Assembly (NCBI RefSeq): GCF_036227105.1
Contig: NZ_CP109434.1
Location: 6,172,501-6,236,500 of the forward strand
Source: Amycolatopsis sp. NBC_01488
GTDB taxonomy: Bacteria; Actinomycetota; Actinomycetes; Mycobacteriales; Pseudonocardiaceae
Length of the DNA: 64,000 bases
Direction of reading: 5' to 3'
Below are positions 17,299 through 25,588 of the stretch, piece after piece. The position numbers and the translations under genes were made by a program. How positions within the stretch are numbered: the first letter of the stretch is position 1; the number at the start of each line of letters is the position of its first letter. A model generated the notes under the pieces. That model did not search any database, was not told the origin of the DNA, and saw only the letters and a program-made list of their open reading frames with translations.

Positions 17299-17953
17299 AT
17301 CCGCCCCAGCAAAAGGGAACTCACGATCGCCAACCCCGTTGCGGACCAGACCATCCTCTATTCGGCATGAGCGTGCGTGGTGACGAACGACTGATCAGCG
17401 GCTACTTAAGACCGGGCGGCAGGATTGGGTCCGGCCAGACTGCCATGACTGCACTCTTTCCTGACTGACTCAGTCAGTCAAGTATTCGGCCCTCGACTCG
17501 ACCGGCAGGCTTGCCTGCTCGCCATGAGCGGCTGCGTCCCCGGCTCCACCCGTCGGCCGTCCGCCGTGGTTGCCGCGTGCCGGCGGCGGCCTGCTGGCCT
17601 TCGAGGGTCTTCTCGCCGATCTAGTCGCGGTCGAGCTGAGCGGCGACGACCCGCACGGGGAAGAGCATGAAGCCCCATGCCGTGCAGGTCGGAGATCCCT
17701 GTCAGTGGCCCGGTGACCAGTTACAGCTGCACTCCGCCGCTTTGGAGCGGGCGGAGAGGACCATCAGGTCCGCGGCGTTGCGGGCGAGGTGTTCATCTCG
17801 TGCACGGCCCGGATCCTCGGCTGGTCCGCCGCAGCGGTCCTGATCTCGTGATCGAGGGTGAGGGCCTGCAGGACCTCGTCTTCGATGTGCCGTCCGGCGC
17901 CGCACATCGAGTCGACGCCCCGGCCGATACGGAACGTGGCGCGGGAGGGACGG
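17299..17953. other. 655-bp gap with no recognisable gene
   Basis: Both strands were read. Only scattered short frames occur, without family resemblance, several interrupted by stops. The single clear feature is the 19-bp palindrome at 17462-17480. The region looks like decayed coding DNA. Confidence 0.5.
17462..17480. promoter_or_regulatory. Orphan 19-bp palindromic operator
   Basis: TGACTGACTCAGTCAGTCA is a perfect palindrome about one central C. It is of the kind bound by TetR-family repressors controlling genes with an overlapping promoter. Neither flank holds an intact TetR or target gene, so it is probably a relic of a deleted divergent pair. Confidence 0.45.
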
Positions 17954-18736
17954 GTGAGCGAGACTGCTTCGATGGTTTCCGAATACGCCCAGAGCGACCA
18001 ATTCCGCGGTGCTCGTATCCACCTGTGCGACCTGGCGGGCCTCGAGATCCGCGATTGCGAGGTGAACGGTCTGAAGATCGTCGACTGCTACGGCAGCGAC
18101 GTCTACCTCGGTGGCTACTTCGAGCGTGTCGTCGTCAACGACGTCGACGTGACCGCCTACGTCGAGGCCGAGCTCGACCGCCGGCACCCCGCCCGGACGC
18201 TGGCACGGGAAGCGGCTTCTCCCGAGGACTACCGGGCTGCTTGGGACGCCATCGAGACCCTGTGGCGCGCAACGCTCGACCGGGCGAGGCTGTTGCCCGC
18301 GTCCACACTGCACGAGCAGGTCGACCGCGAGTGGTCGTTCGTCGAGACACAACGGCATCTGCTGTTCGCCTGCGATGCGTGGCTCGGCAACGCCGTGCTC
18401 GAGGAGGAAGCGCCCTACCACCCGCTGGGCTTCCCCGCCGGGGGAACGCCGTCCGATGAGGCGGCGAAGCTCGGCCTCACCCTCGAAGCCACCCCGACGC
18501 TCGAGGAGGTGCTCGCGCCGCGGCTCGCCCGCATGGCCGCGATGCGGTGTGTCGTCGACGGGCTCACCGCGGCCGAACTCGACCGGGTATGCGGCCGCAA
18601 ACCAGCGGACATGTACCCCGAGCAGGAGTACGTCGTGCGCCGCTGCCTCAAGGTGGTGCTGAAGGAAGAAGCCGAGCACCACCGTTACGCGGTGCGCGAC
18701 CTCGCGGTGCTCGAGGCAGGTGTGTCTGAACCGTAG
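17954..18736 (+). CDS. DinB-family (DinB_2) protein, putative mycothiol-dependent enzyme
   Basis: 260 residues from GTG 17954, chosen for the strong GGGAGGG five bases upstream. The N-terminal ~75 residues (FRGARIHLCDLAGLEIRDCE, NGLKIVDCYGSDVYLGG) resemble pentapeptide-like strands. The rest is a DinB four-helix bundle (DEQV-type VDREWSFVETQRHLLFACDA, with candidate metal-binding His residues in QRH and EAEHHRYAVRD). Related proteins use mycothiol or bacillithiol for conjugation or isomerisation. The substrate is unknown. Confidence 0.8.
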   Translation: MSETASMVSEYAQSDQFRGARIHLCDLAGLEIRDCEVNGLKIVDCYGSDVYLGGYFERVVVNDVDVTAYVEAELDRRHPARTLAREAASPEDYRAAWDAIETLWRATLDRARLLPASTLHEQVDREWSFVETQRHLLFACDAWLGNAVLEEEAPYHPLGFPAGGTPSDEAAKLGLTLEATPTLEEVLAPRLARMAAMRCVVDGLTAAELDRVCGRKPADMYPEQEYVVRRCLKVVLKEEAEHHRYAVRDLAVLEAGVSEP

Positions 18737-18893
18737 TAGTCGCCGAGCGGTTTGCTCGGCCAAGTGCCGACGCGGGAGCGGACGCTTACGTCCGTGCTGG
18801 GCGGCGCGTGTGTCTCGCTGCGCGGTCAGCGGCAGAAGACGGCATGCCCATCGACCCGGCCCGGCGGAACTCGACCCCGCGGGCCGGGCTGCA

Positions 18894-19442
18894 TCAGCTT
18901 CCCGGCGGCGTGCGCACGTGTCGGTGCCCGCTGGCCGGGAAGGCTGGCGGTGCGGGCGGTAACACGTCGTGGAGGACGTAGTCGCACTTCTCCGCCACGC
19001 GACAGGAAGCCCGGTTGTCCTCCGCGTGCAGCAAGTCAAGGCGGGTCAGCCGGGTGAGATGCTGGGTGTGCAGTGCCCACCGCGACGTGGTCTCGAGGGC
19101 ACGGGCGGCGATGCCGCGTCCCCGGACGTGGGCAGCCGTCCAGTAGCCGACCTCGGCCACACCGGCGGTCCCGACCTTCACCACCATGTGGCCGAAGGGT
19201 GCGTGGTCGTCGTCATCGGCCACCACCGCGAAACTGAACCGTGTTGCGGAGTTCCAGCCGGCGGCCTGTGCGTCCAGCCACCGCCGGGCATCGGCTTCGT
19301 CGGCCAGGGAGGTGGCCAGCCACTGGCGCAGCAGCGGATCGCGATGCGCCGCGATCAGCGCCGGTAAATCGTCCAGTCGCCATGGGCGCAGCCGCAGGGC
19401 GGCTGCCGACTCGGTCTGCGGCACGGACAGGATGATCGTCAC
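18894..19442 (-). CDS. GNAT-family N-acetyltransferase
   Basis: 182 residues from GTG 19442. RimJ/RimL-type layout: LRLRPWRLDDLPALIAAHRD at the N-terminus, GHMVVKV...GVAEVGYWTAAHVRGRGIAA as the acetyl-CoA-binding motif A, and HAEDNRASCRVAEKCDYVLH near the end. It acetylates an amino group on a protein or small molecule. It stands alone between DinB and a decayed region. Confidence 0.85.
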   Translation of the reverse strand: MTIILSVPQTESAAALRLRPWRLDDLPALIAAHRDPLLRQWLATSLADEADARRWLDAQAAGWNSATRFSFAVVADDDDHAPFGHMVVKVGTAGVAEVGYWTAAHVRGRGIAARALETTSRWALHTQHLTRLTRLDLLHAEDNRASCRVAEKCDYVLHDVLPPAPPAFPASGHRHVRTPPGS

Positions 19443-19795
19443 GGTCTCATTCTGCGCTGCCGGGGCGCCCAGCCTGGATCACGATCGACCTGACGCCACC
19501 CACGCACGGCGTGAGCACGCCACATCCCCCCAGCTACCGCCGCGACCGCGCCAAACGTGCGCCAATCGCTAATTGCGCGCCGCTAGAAGTTACAGTCGGT
19601 GTAGGTTCTCAATTTCTGCGACCAATCTCGATGATCTTGGCTAGCAATTGGCAAATTTGGCATCCCATTGAGATTGATCATCGCTGGGCCATTCGAGTGG
19701 GGCGCTGCGACGCGCCGGGCCTCGCCGGGCCACGAGGAGGTGATGCCGTGTAGTCCTTGGACGTCCGGCGGCTCACCTGCGGCAGGAGCAACGCG
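19443..19795. other. Gap with a low-GC patch and a 20-bp repeat
   Basis: No gene found. The stretch 19560-19690 is clearly AT-richer than its surroundings. TCGCTGGGCCATTCGAGTGG at 19681-19700 recurs exactly at 40782-40801, also in debris. Confidence 0.5.
19681..19700. repeat. 20-bp exact repeat, copy 1
   Basis: TCGCTGGGCCATTCGAGTGG, identical to 40782-40801 on the same strand. Flanks are unrelated. It could be the end of a lost mobile element or a shared short coding motif. Confidence 0.6.
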
Positions 19796-20287
19796 ATGGC
19801 CACGTCGAACGATCGTACGGTGTCGGTGCATGTCCGGCTTCCCGACAGGGCATCGGAGCTGGCGTCGAGCTGGCTTGACGTGGACGTGCAGGTCTTGCGG
19901 CGGCTGCACCATGGCACACTTTTCGTTCCTGCAAAGGGCAACGACACTACTCGGGTAGTTTCTGGAGTGCCACCGAAAACGGCCTTGTTCTGTACGAGTC
20001 GCGGCTGGAGTTGTCGCGGCTGTTGTTCGCTGACTTCGACGCGTTGGTGCGCGGCATCGTGGCGCAGCGGTTCCTCCTGGAGAGGGAAATCGGCCAGTGC
20101 ACCCGACGGCATGTCCCAGACTTCCTGCTGCTGACCAACTCCACGCCGATCGTTGTCGATGTGAAGCCGTGCCATCGGGTCACCGCTCAGACCGTCGCTC
20201 CCGTCCTCGCGTGGACCCGGCGTGCGGTGGAGTCGCGCGGCTGGCGCTACGAGGTGTGGACGGAGCCGCCCCCTGTCGAGCTGGCGA
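19796..20287 (+). pseudogene. TnsA-like endonuclease, frameshifted and truncated
   Basis: ATG 19796 has AGGAG upstream. The first frame gives MATSNDRTVSVHVRLPDRAS and ends its similarity at KGNDTTRVVS. A one-base deletion near 19965 moves the rest into another frame: SATENGLVLYESRLELSRLL, FADFDALVRGIVAQRF, then RRHVPDFLLLTNSTPIVVDV and KP. The E...PDF...VDVK pattern matches the TnsA N-terminal nuclease (restriction-endonuclease fold) found in Tn7-like and actinobacterial integrative elements. It breaks off at ~20287, joined to an SDR fragment. No TnsB/TnsC homologue is present. Confidence 0.55.
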
Positions 20288-20289
20288 AC

Positions 20290-20592
20290 GTGCGAACTCC
20301 GGCCGGCCGGTGTGCGGGTCACGGTCATGCTGCCCGGCAACGTCGACACACCGATCATCGACCGGTTCGGCCTGGACCGAACCCGCCTCCCGATCCGCCA
20401 CTCCCGGTGGCCGCCGCGATCCGGCAGACCGTCCACGCCCTGCACGCCGGGCGCCCCACGATCGTGCCCGACCGGCGCCTGCGCACCCTCTCCCGGCTCA
20501 CGCCCCGCGGGATGTCCATCAGGATGAACGGCCGCATGCTCGGCCAAGCCGCCGCCAATCTGGCCGCACGCCAGGCAGACACACCAGCCTGA
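20290..20592 (+). pseudogene. C-terminal fragment of a short-chain dehydrogenase
   Basis: AGVRVTVMLPGNVDTPIIDR, FGLDRTRLP, then after a frameshift near 20395 PVAAAIRQTVHALHAGRPTI and LTPRGMSIRMNGRMLGQAAA. This is the C-terminal third of an SDR (PG.v.T motif and substrate loop). The catalytic YxxxK and the Rossmann motif are missing. It is fused directly to the TnsA-like stump. Confidence 0.5.
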
Positions 20593-21015
20593 CCGGATCC
20601 GGCCGGCCGGCCGGCAGCCCGAATTGCTACCACCGGTGCGCGCCGCCCCTGGCCGACACCACATCCATTCCGGTGCGCACCGAAGGGGGCGCCATCACCG
20701 AGTCCGCGGCACTGGCGCGACGCCCAACCGTCCGCTGCGATCGACGACGAACGGGAACGGGCTGAACAGCGTCCTGGCGTACGGAAACGCAAGCTCTCGC
20801 ATCGGGTCCTGCAGGGGCTACCTGCCCGGCCACTGGAGCCGAGATCCGCTCGACCGAGGCGAGGTGCTCCGCAAGGGCCCCGGGCACAGCGCGCCCACCG
20901 GCTGGCACGACGAAAGATGACCGAGGCAGAGCTGGGTCCGCCACCGCCGCCGAACCCGACGTGCGCGTCGAAGGTGACGAAACTTCCTTGCTGACTCCGG
21001 CGGCGGGCGAGTTGC
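20593..21015. other. Gap without recognisable genes
   Basis: Reading all frames gives only short, family-less peptides. Probably decayed coding DNA continuing the debris to its left. Confidence 0.45.
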
Positions 21016-21393
21016 TCACGCAGGTGGCCGCGGCGAGGGAGCGGGCGCCCCGCTGTCACCGATGCTTCTTGATGGCGTCAGGTCGACGATCAGGTCGAGC
21101 AAGCCGGGAAAGCGTGTGTCGAACTCGTCGCGCCGCAGCCGGACGAAGGTCCCGTTGCCCGCGTTGCGCTGCCGGATCAGTCCTGCTTCCCGAAGGATTC
21201 GCCAGTGGTAGGTCCGGGTGGACTTCGCGACCGGTAGTGCGAAGGAGCCACACGCGCGCTCGCCGCTGATGTCGAGCCCGTCGCCGCGTGCCAGGTCGAT
21301 GATGATCCCGCGGCGCAGCGGATCCGCGAGCGCGGACAGCACCGTGCCCAGGTCGACGTCCGTGATCGCCGGGGACGGGAGTTCGCTGGTCAT
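21016..21393 (-). CDS. ArsR/SmtB-family transcriptional regulator
   Basis: 125 residues with ATG 21393 and a strong GGAGGGG site. The winged helix is visible as VLSALADPLRRGIIIDLARG, ALPVAKSTRTYHWRILREAG and LIRQRNAGNGTFVRLRRDEF. No metal-binding CxC is seen in the recognition helix (an ELACG-type ACGSF is present with one Cys), so it may respond to an organic ligand. Divergent from the haloacid dehalogenase, which it probably represses. Confidence 0.88.
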   Translation of the reverse strand: MTSELPSPAITDVDLGTVLSALADPLRRGIIIDLARGDGLDISGERACGSFALPVAKSTRTYHWRILREAGLIRQRNAGNGTFVRLRRDEFDTRFPGLLDLIVDLTPSRSIGDSGAPAPSPRPPA

Positions 21394-21408
21394 TCACCCC
21401 TCCTGGAC

Positions 21409-21442
21409 AAGGTACGACGCTTATCGTACCTTGCAGGTACGA
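21409..21442. promoter_or_regulatory. Candidate ArsR operator
   Basis: AAGGTACG (21409-21416) and CGTACCTT (21425-21432) form an inverted repeat with an 8-bp spacer. A third GGTACGA half-site is at 21436-21442. They fill the 63-bp gap between the divergent ArsR and dehalogenase genes. Confidence 0.6.
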
Positions 21443-21456
21443 GATTCTTCGAACCT

Positions 21457-22143
21457 ATGAGGGTGTCCATGCTGTGTGTCTTCGACATCAACGAAACCCT
21501 GCTCGACCTCGCGCCGCTGGACGACGTGTTCGTCGAGCTGACCGGCTCGCCGAACGCCCGGCGCGAATGGTTCGACCTGGTCATCCACACTGCGCTGACG
21601 GTCACCGCCAGCGGCGGTTACCGGGACTTCGCCGAGATCGCCGGGGCATGCGCGGCCAGTCTCGCCTCCCGTTACGGCAGGCAGATGACCGACGAGCAAC
21701 GGGGTCTGGTCGGGACGACGCTGCGATCGCTACCGGCTCACCCGGATGTGCCCGACGCGCTCGTCCGTCTTCGGGCAGCGGGCCTGCGGCTCGTGGCGCT
21801 GGGCAACTCGCCGCTGGCGACCATCGAACGGCAGCTTGAGCATGCGGGGCTGGCAGGCAGCTTCGACCGGATCTTCTCGGCCGAACAGGTGGGTGCCTTG
21901 AAACCGGCCGCCGCGCCCTACCGTCAGGTCGTCGACGCCTATGGGATCGACCCGGCCGAGGCGGTCATGATCGCTGTCCACGGCTGGGACATCGCCGGGG
22001 CCGGCGCCGCCGGATTGACCACCGCGTTCCTCGCTCGGCCCGGTCACTATCAGCTTCCCGGCTCGCCGCCGGCCACTCTCGTGGCAGCCGATCTCGGCGA
22101 ACTCGCCGACATCGTCATCGGCTTGGCCGCCAAGGCTGGGTGA
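21457..22143 (+). CDS. Haloacid dehalogenase type II (HAD superfamily)
   Basis: 228 residues. HAD motif I is FDINETLLD, here with Asn at the second acidic position as in many L-2-haloacid dehalogenases. Motif II is LVALGNSPL, the Lys is in GALKPAAAPYRQV, and motif IV is VMIAVHGWDIAGAGAAGL. The family hydrolyses L-2-haloalkanoic acids through an aspartyl ester, but assignments in this branch are uncertain and a phosphatase role is possible. ATG 21469 (MLCVFDINE) is an alternative start. Confidence 0.82.
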   Translation: MRVSMLCVFDINETLLDLAPLDDVFVELTGSPNARREWFDLVIHTALTVTASGGYRDFAEIAGACAASLASRYGRQMTDEQRGLVGTTLRSLPAHPDVPDALVRLRAAGLRLVALGNSPLATIERQLEHAGLAGSFDRIFSAEQVGALKPAAAPYRQVVDAYGIDPAEAVMIAVHGWDIAGAGAAGLTTAFLARPGHYQLPGSPPATLVAADLGELADIVIGLAAKAG

Positions 22144-22170
22144 AGGAGAACGGGGCAGCCGGCACGGAGG

Positions 22171-23406
22171 TCATCCGACACCGCCTCGCCGGGTACCCGC
22201 TCGGCCGCCGAGCCTGAGGAAGTTCCGTTCCGCTTCCGTCGGCGCCAGGTTTGCCGCGCGTTCGAAGGCGGCCATCGCGTCTTCGGTGCGGCCGAGGCGT
22301 TGGAGCAGGTCGGCTCGGGTGGCGTGGAACGGGTGGTAGCTGTCCAGGTTCAGGGCGTCCACAAGGGACAGTGCGGCGGCGGGGCCGTGCACTTCGGCGA
22401 TGGCGACGGCGCGGTTGAGTGCGACGACCGGGGTGGGGGCGAGGGTGAGCAGGTGGTCGTAGAGGGTGATGATCTGGGGCCAGTCGGTCTGGTCGGCGGT
22501 GATGGCGTCGGCGTGCACGGCGTTGATGGCCGCTTGGAGCTGGTAGGTGCCCGGTCGGTTGTGGTGCAGGCACCAGCGGAGGATCGCTTGGCCTTCCTCG
22601 ATCAATGCTCGGTCCCATCGGCTGCGGTCCTGCTCGCTCAGCACCACGAGGGAGCCGTCCGGTCGGGTTCGCGCTGGCCGGCGGGAGTCGCTGAGCAGTA
22701 CCAGCGCCAGCAAGCCCGCCACTTCCGGCTCGCCGGGCATGGCCGCGGCGAGGATCCGGGCCAGGCGGATCGCCTCGTGGCACAAGCCTGGTCCGGCGGG
22801 GCCGTCGGCTCCGGCGGTGTAGAGCAGGTAGATGACGGCCAGCACCGGCGGTAGCCGGGTGGGCAGCTCGTGCTCTTCCGGCACGCGGTACGGGATCCTG
22901 GCGGCCTTGATCTTGCGTTTGGCGCGCGCGAGACGTTGTGCCATCGCCAGCGTGCTCACCAGGAATGACCGCGCGATCTCCTCGATCGGGAGGCCGCCGA
23001 GCAGCTGGAGGGTGAGCGCGATCTGTGCGTCGGGGGACAGCGCCGGGTGACAGCAGGTGAAGATGAGGCCAAGCCGGTCGTCTTCCACGGCCACCGGCTC
23101 TCGGGGTATGGGGGAGATCTCGGCGCCGGGTGACAGTGCTGCGGCTTCGCCGAGGAGCTCCCGGCCGCGCGTCTCGCGGCGGAGGCGGTCGATGGCGTGG
23201 TTGCGGGCGGTGGTGGTGATCCAGCCGCCGGGGTTGGGTGGCAACCCGTCGGCGGGCCACTTGCGCAGGGCGGTGGCGAACGCCTCCTGGACCGCGTCTT
23301 CGGCGAGATCGATGTCGCCGAAGACGCGGATCAGGGTGGCCACCGACCGGCCGGACTCCGCGCGGAAGATTCGGCCGACCGCGTTATCGTCGAGCTCGCC
23401 GTGCAC
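22171..23406 (-). CDS. ECF42-like RNA polymerase sigma factor with C-terminal extension
   Basis: 411 residues from GTG 23406. Sigma region 2 is seen as RIFRAESGRSVATLIRVFGD, DLAEDAVQEAFATALRKWP and NPGGWITTTARNHAIDRLRR. Region 4 is IALTLQLLGGLPIEEIARSF. Beyond residue 180 lies a long extension with repeated helices (VPEEHELPTRLPPVLAVIYL, then TPVVALNRAVAIAEVHGPAA), characteristic of ECF42. These factors lack a classical anti-sigma and are encoded beside DGPF/YCII proteins, as here, where the partner ends five bases upstream. Confidence 0.92.
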   Translation of the reverse strand: MHGELDDNAVGRIFRAESGRSVATLIRVFGDIDLAEDAVQEAFATALRKWPADGLPPNPGGWITTTARNHAIDRLRRETRGRELLGEAAALSPGAEISPIPREPVAVEDDRLGLIFTCCHPALSPDAQIALTLQLLGGLPIEEIARSFLVSTLAMAQRLARAKRKIKAARIPYRVPEEHELPTRLPPVLAVIYLLYTAGADGPAGPGLCHEAIRLARILAAAMPGEPEVAGLLALVLLSDSRRPARTRPDGSLVVLSEQDRSRWDRALIEEGQAILRWCLHHNRPGTYQLQAAINAVHADAITADQTDWPQIITLYDHLLTLAPTPVVALNRAVAIAEVHGPAAALSLVDALNLDSYHPFHATRADLLQRLGRTEDAMAAFERAANLAPTEAERNFLRLGGRAGTRRGGVG

Positions 23407-23411
23407 GTGGC

Positions 23412-23774
23412 TCAGGCTCCGGGTTCCTTCGCGAACGGGCGAACCTCGATCGGTGCGCCGACGATCGCGGTGACCTTGGAAGCCCAGCCGAGGGCGGCGT
23501 CGAGGTCTTCGGCTTCGATGACGTAGAAGCCGCCGAGGTGTTCCTTCGCTTCCACGAAGGGCCCGTCGGTGGTCAGCACGGCGCCGCCGGACATCCGCAC
23601 GACGGTGGAGGTGTCCGGCTCGTGCAGCCGCCCGCCGAACACCCACGCCCCGGCTGACTTCAACTCCGCCTCAAGAGCCATCACCTGGGTGTAGGTCTGC
23701 CGCATCTGCTCTTCGGTCATCGGGGCGCGGACCTCGCCCTCGACGCTGTGGGCGGACAACAGGTATTGGGTCAT
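23412..23774 (-). CDS. YCII/DGPF-domain protein, partner of the ECF sigma factor
   Basis: 120 residues from ATG 23774. The fold and the hallmark TTDGPFVEAKEHLGGFYVIE (DGPF motif) define this family, encoded with ECF42 sigma factors in many actinobacteria. The role in signalling is not settled. The five-base gap to the sigma factor GTG implies co-translation. The earlier in-frame codons are ignored because MTQYLLSAHS is the common family start. Confidence 0.92.
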   Translation of the reverse strand: MTQYLLSAHSVEGEVRAPMTEEQMRQTYTQVMALEAELKSAGAWVFGGRLHEPDTSTVVRMSGGAVLTTDGPFVEAKEHLGGFYVIEAEDLDAALGWASKVTAIVGAPIEVRPFAKEPGA

Positions 23775-23994
23775 GGGTGGTGCCTCTCCGTGCCGGGCGG
23801 GCCCGTCCCGCCTCTCACCTCGACTACGAACGGGCCCCGCCCAGAGTGACACGTCGCCGTAAGAAGGGCGAAATGTCCGTCCGGCGCGTTGTTCGCGGCA
23901 GGTCCGCCGCGGGTGCGCAGCCGGCCTCTACGCCGGACAATGCCGTCGTGGCCGCGGCGCGCCGCGGCCGGACCTCGGCGCGGAAAGGACCACC

Positions 23995-24324
23995 ATGGCC
24001 TACGACGAAAACCTGGCGAACCGGGTCCGTGACCTGCTCGACGGTGAGCCTGGACTGGCCGAGAAGAAGATGTTCGGCGGGCTCGCGTTCCTGCTCAGCG
24101 GCAACATGGCCGTCGGGGTGACCGGGGACGCGCTGATGGTCCGGCTGCCCGCCGACGAAAGCGACGACGCGCTGGCCGAGCCTGGCGCGCGGCCGTTCGA
24201 CATGACCGGGCGCCCGATGAAAGGCTGGCTCCTGGTCGATCCACCCGGTCACCGCAAGGCCGGGGATCTCCGCCGCTGGGTCGGCCGGGGCACCACGTTC
24301 GCCCGCACCTTGCCGCCCAAGTAG
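23995..24324 (+). CDS. TfoX N-terminal-domain protein
   Basis: 109 residues with AAAGGA before ATG 23995. KKMFGGLAFLLSGNMAVGVT and LMVRLPADESDDALAEPGAR are typical of the TfoX_N family, small proteins named after the competence regulator TfoX but without a known role in actinobacteria. Monocistronic, between the DGPF/sigma pair and the SRPBCC genes. Confidence 0.88.
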   Translation: MAYDENLANRVRDLLDGEPGLAEKKMFGGLAFLLSGNMAVGVTGDALMVRLPADESDDALAEPGARPFDMTGRPMKGWLLVDPPGHRKAGDLRRWVGRGTTFARTLPPK

Positions 24325-24327
24325 CGC

Positions 24328-24759
24328 TCAGATGTTCGGATCGGGGCCGGGGTCCCCGCCGGTCGCGCGGACGGCGAGGCGGTCGAGGTACATCGTCCAG
24401 CCCTTGCCGTGGTGCTCGCGCTGCTCGTCGCCGGGCAAGCCGTGGTGGCGCAGCACCACCAGGGTCCCGCCGTCGACGGGCTCGAGGGTCACCACGACGC
24501 GGGTGGAGCCAGGGGCGACGGCGTGGTCGTGGGTCCAGCCCCAGGTGAACACGATCCGGCGCGGCGGGTCGATCTCGACGAACTCGCCCACTGCCGCTAC
24601 GCCGCCGCGCATGCCCACCCGGTAGCCGCCCCCGGGCACGGGCTCCAGCATTGCGGTTCCGCCCATCCACTGCGTGTAACGCGCCGGGTCGGTGAAGTAG
24701 GGGAAGACCGTCTCAGGCGGTGCCTCGATGTGCACGGTCACTTCGAGAGCTTCGATCAC
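24328..24759 (-). CDS. SRPBCC (AHSA1-like) protein
   Basis: 143 residues from GTG 24759, which overlaps the ArsR stop (GTGA). VTVHIEAPPETVFPYFTDPA, RYTQWMG and IVFTWGWTHDHAVAPGSTRV show the START/Bet v1-like AHSA1 fold with a hydrophobic cavity. ArsR plus AHSA1 pairs are common in actinobacteria. The ligand is unknown. Probably co-transcribed with the ArsR gene. Confidence 0.88.
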   Translation of the reverse strand: MIEALEVTVHIEAPPETVFPYFTDPARYTQWMGGTAMLEPVPGGGYRVGMRGGVAAVGEFVEIDPPRRIVFTWGWTHDHAVAPGSTRVVVTLEPVDGGTLVVLRHHGLPGDEQREHHGKGWTMYLDRLAVRATGGDPGPDPNI

Positions 24760-25067
24760 GGCTCGGCCTTCCTGTGTTGGTCGGCCTCGACGACGTCCTT
24801 GAGCCGGTCGAGGCTGCGCCGCCAATGGTCCTCCACGACGGCGCGCAGCGGGCCGAGCGCGGCCTGGTCGGCGCGGTAGATCCGGCTGTTGCCCACGCGG
24901 CGTTCGGTGACGAACCCGGCGGTCTTGAGCACGGTCAGGTGCTGGCTGATCGCGGACCACGAGACGTCGAACTGTGCGGCGATGTCGCCCGCGGTCAGCT
25001 CGCGGTCCCAGACGAGCTCGAGGATGCGCAGCCGACGCGGGGCGGCAATCACCTGCAACGGCTCCAT
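24756..25067 (-). CDS. ArsR-family transcriptional regulator
   Basis: 103 residues. The winged helix reads APRRLRILELVWDRELTAGD, IAAQFDVSWSAISQHLTVLK and FVTERRVGNSRIYRADQAAL. It has no metal-binding cysteines, so it is likely to sense a small molecule or act through its AHSA1 partner. First gene of a two-gene unit, divergent from another SRPBCC gene. Confidence 0.9.
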   Translation of the reverse strand: MEPLQVIAAPRRLRILELVWDRELTAGDIAAQFDVSWSAISQHLTVLKTAGFVTERRVGNSRIYRADQAALGPLRAVVEDHWRRSLDRLKDVVEADQHRKAEP

Positions 25068-25114
25068 GTCGGCACCTCCTGACCGAGCTTGACAGTAGTG
25101 TAGCTCAGACTTAA

Positions 25115-25130
25115 TTTAGACCCGTCTAAA
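25115..25130. promoter_or_regulatory. Candidate ArsR operator in the divergent gap
   Basis: TTTAGACCCGTCTAAA is a perfect 7+2+7 palindrome in an AT-rich patch. It lies 48 bp from the ArsR start and 25 bp from the divergent SRPBCC start, well placed to repress both. Confidence 0.6.
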
Positions 25131-25155
25131 ATAGATTTCCCTGGTTGGAGGCCTC

Positions 25156-25587
25156 GTGAGCATCACTTTGGCCGTCGATGTCGACGGCGACCCGCAGCGG
25201 GTCTTCGAGATCCTGACGACGACCGAAGGCCAGCGCGCGTTCTGGACCGCGGACTGCGACGTCTCGGCCGGCCGGGCCAGGTTCGGCTTCGCGCAGGCCC
25301 CCGTCGATCTCGAAGTCGACGTGACGAGCGAGCCGGGCAAGCTCGTCCGGATGCGCGTCACCAGTGGTTTCCCGTACTGGGAGGGCTCGACCTGGGAGTG
25401 GGAGCTGGGTCCGGCGACCAGAGCCGAGTCGGGCACCGGCGTGCTGTTCCGGCACTACGGGTTCGGCGACGGATACCCGGAGATCGACCTCGGGCACACC
25501 GCGCAGACCTGGGCGCTGATCATGCAGCGGCTGGCCGAGTACGTCGCCGACGGCACGCCGCGGCCGTTCTTTGCCGAGGCCGCCTGA
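25156..25587 (+). CDS. SRPBCC-family protein
   Basis: 143 residues from GTG 25156. The AHSA1-type fold is seen in DVDGDPQRVFEILTTTEGQR, AFWTADCDVSAGRARFGFAQ and VLFRHYGFGDGYPEIDLGHT. It is shorter on motifs than its divergent neighbour but the same family. The operator between them implies shared control by the ArsR protein. Confidence 0.82.
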   Translation: MSITLAVDVDGDPQRVFEILTTTEGQRAFWTADCDVSAGRARFGFAQAPVDLEVDVTSEPGKLVRMRVTSGFPYWEGSTWEWELGPATRAESGTGVLFRHYGFGDGYPEIDLGHTAQTWALIMQRLAEYVADGTPRPFFAEAA

Positions 25588-25588
25588 G

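Noticed and set aside
19796-20592. Intact Tn7-like or CRISPR-associated transposon
   Set aside because: Only a broken TnsA-like stump exists. No TnsB, TnsC, TniQ, Cas gene or repeat array was found in the window.
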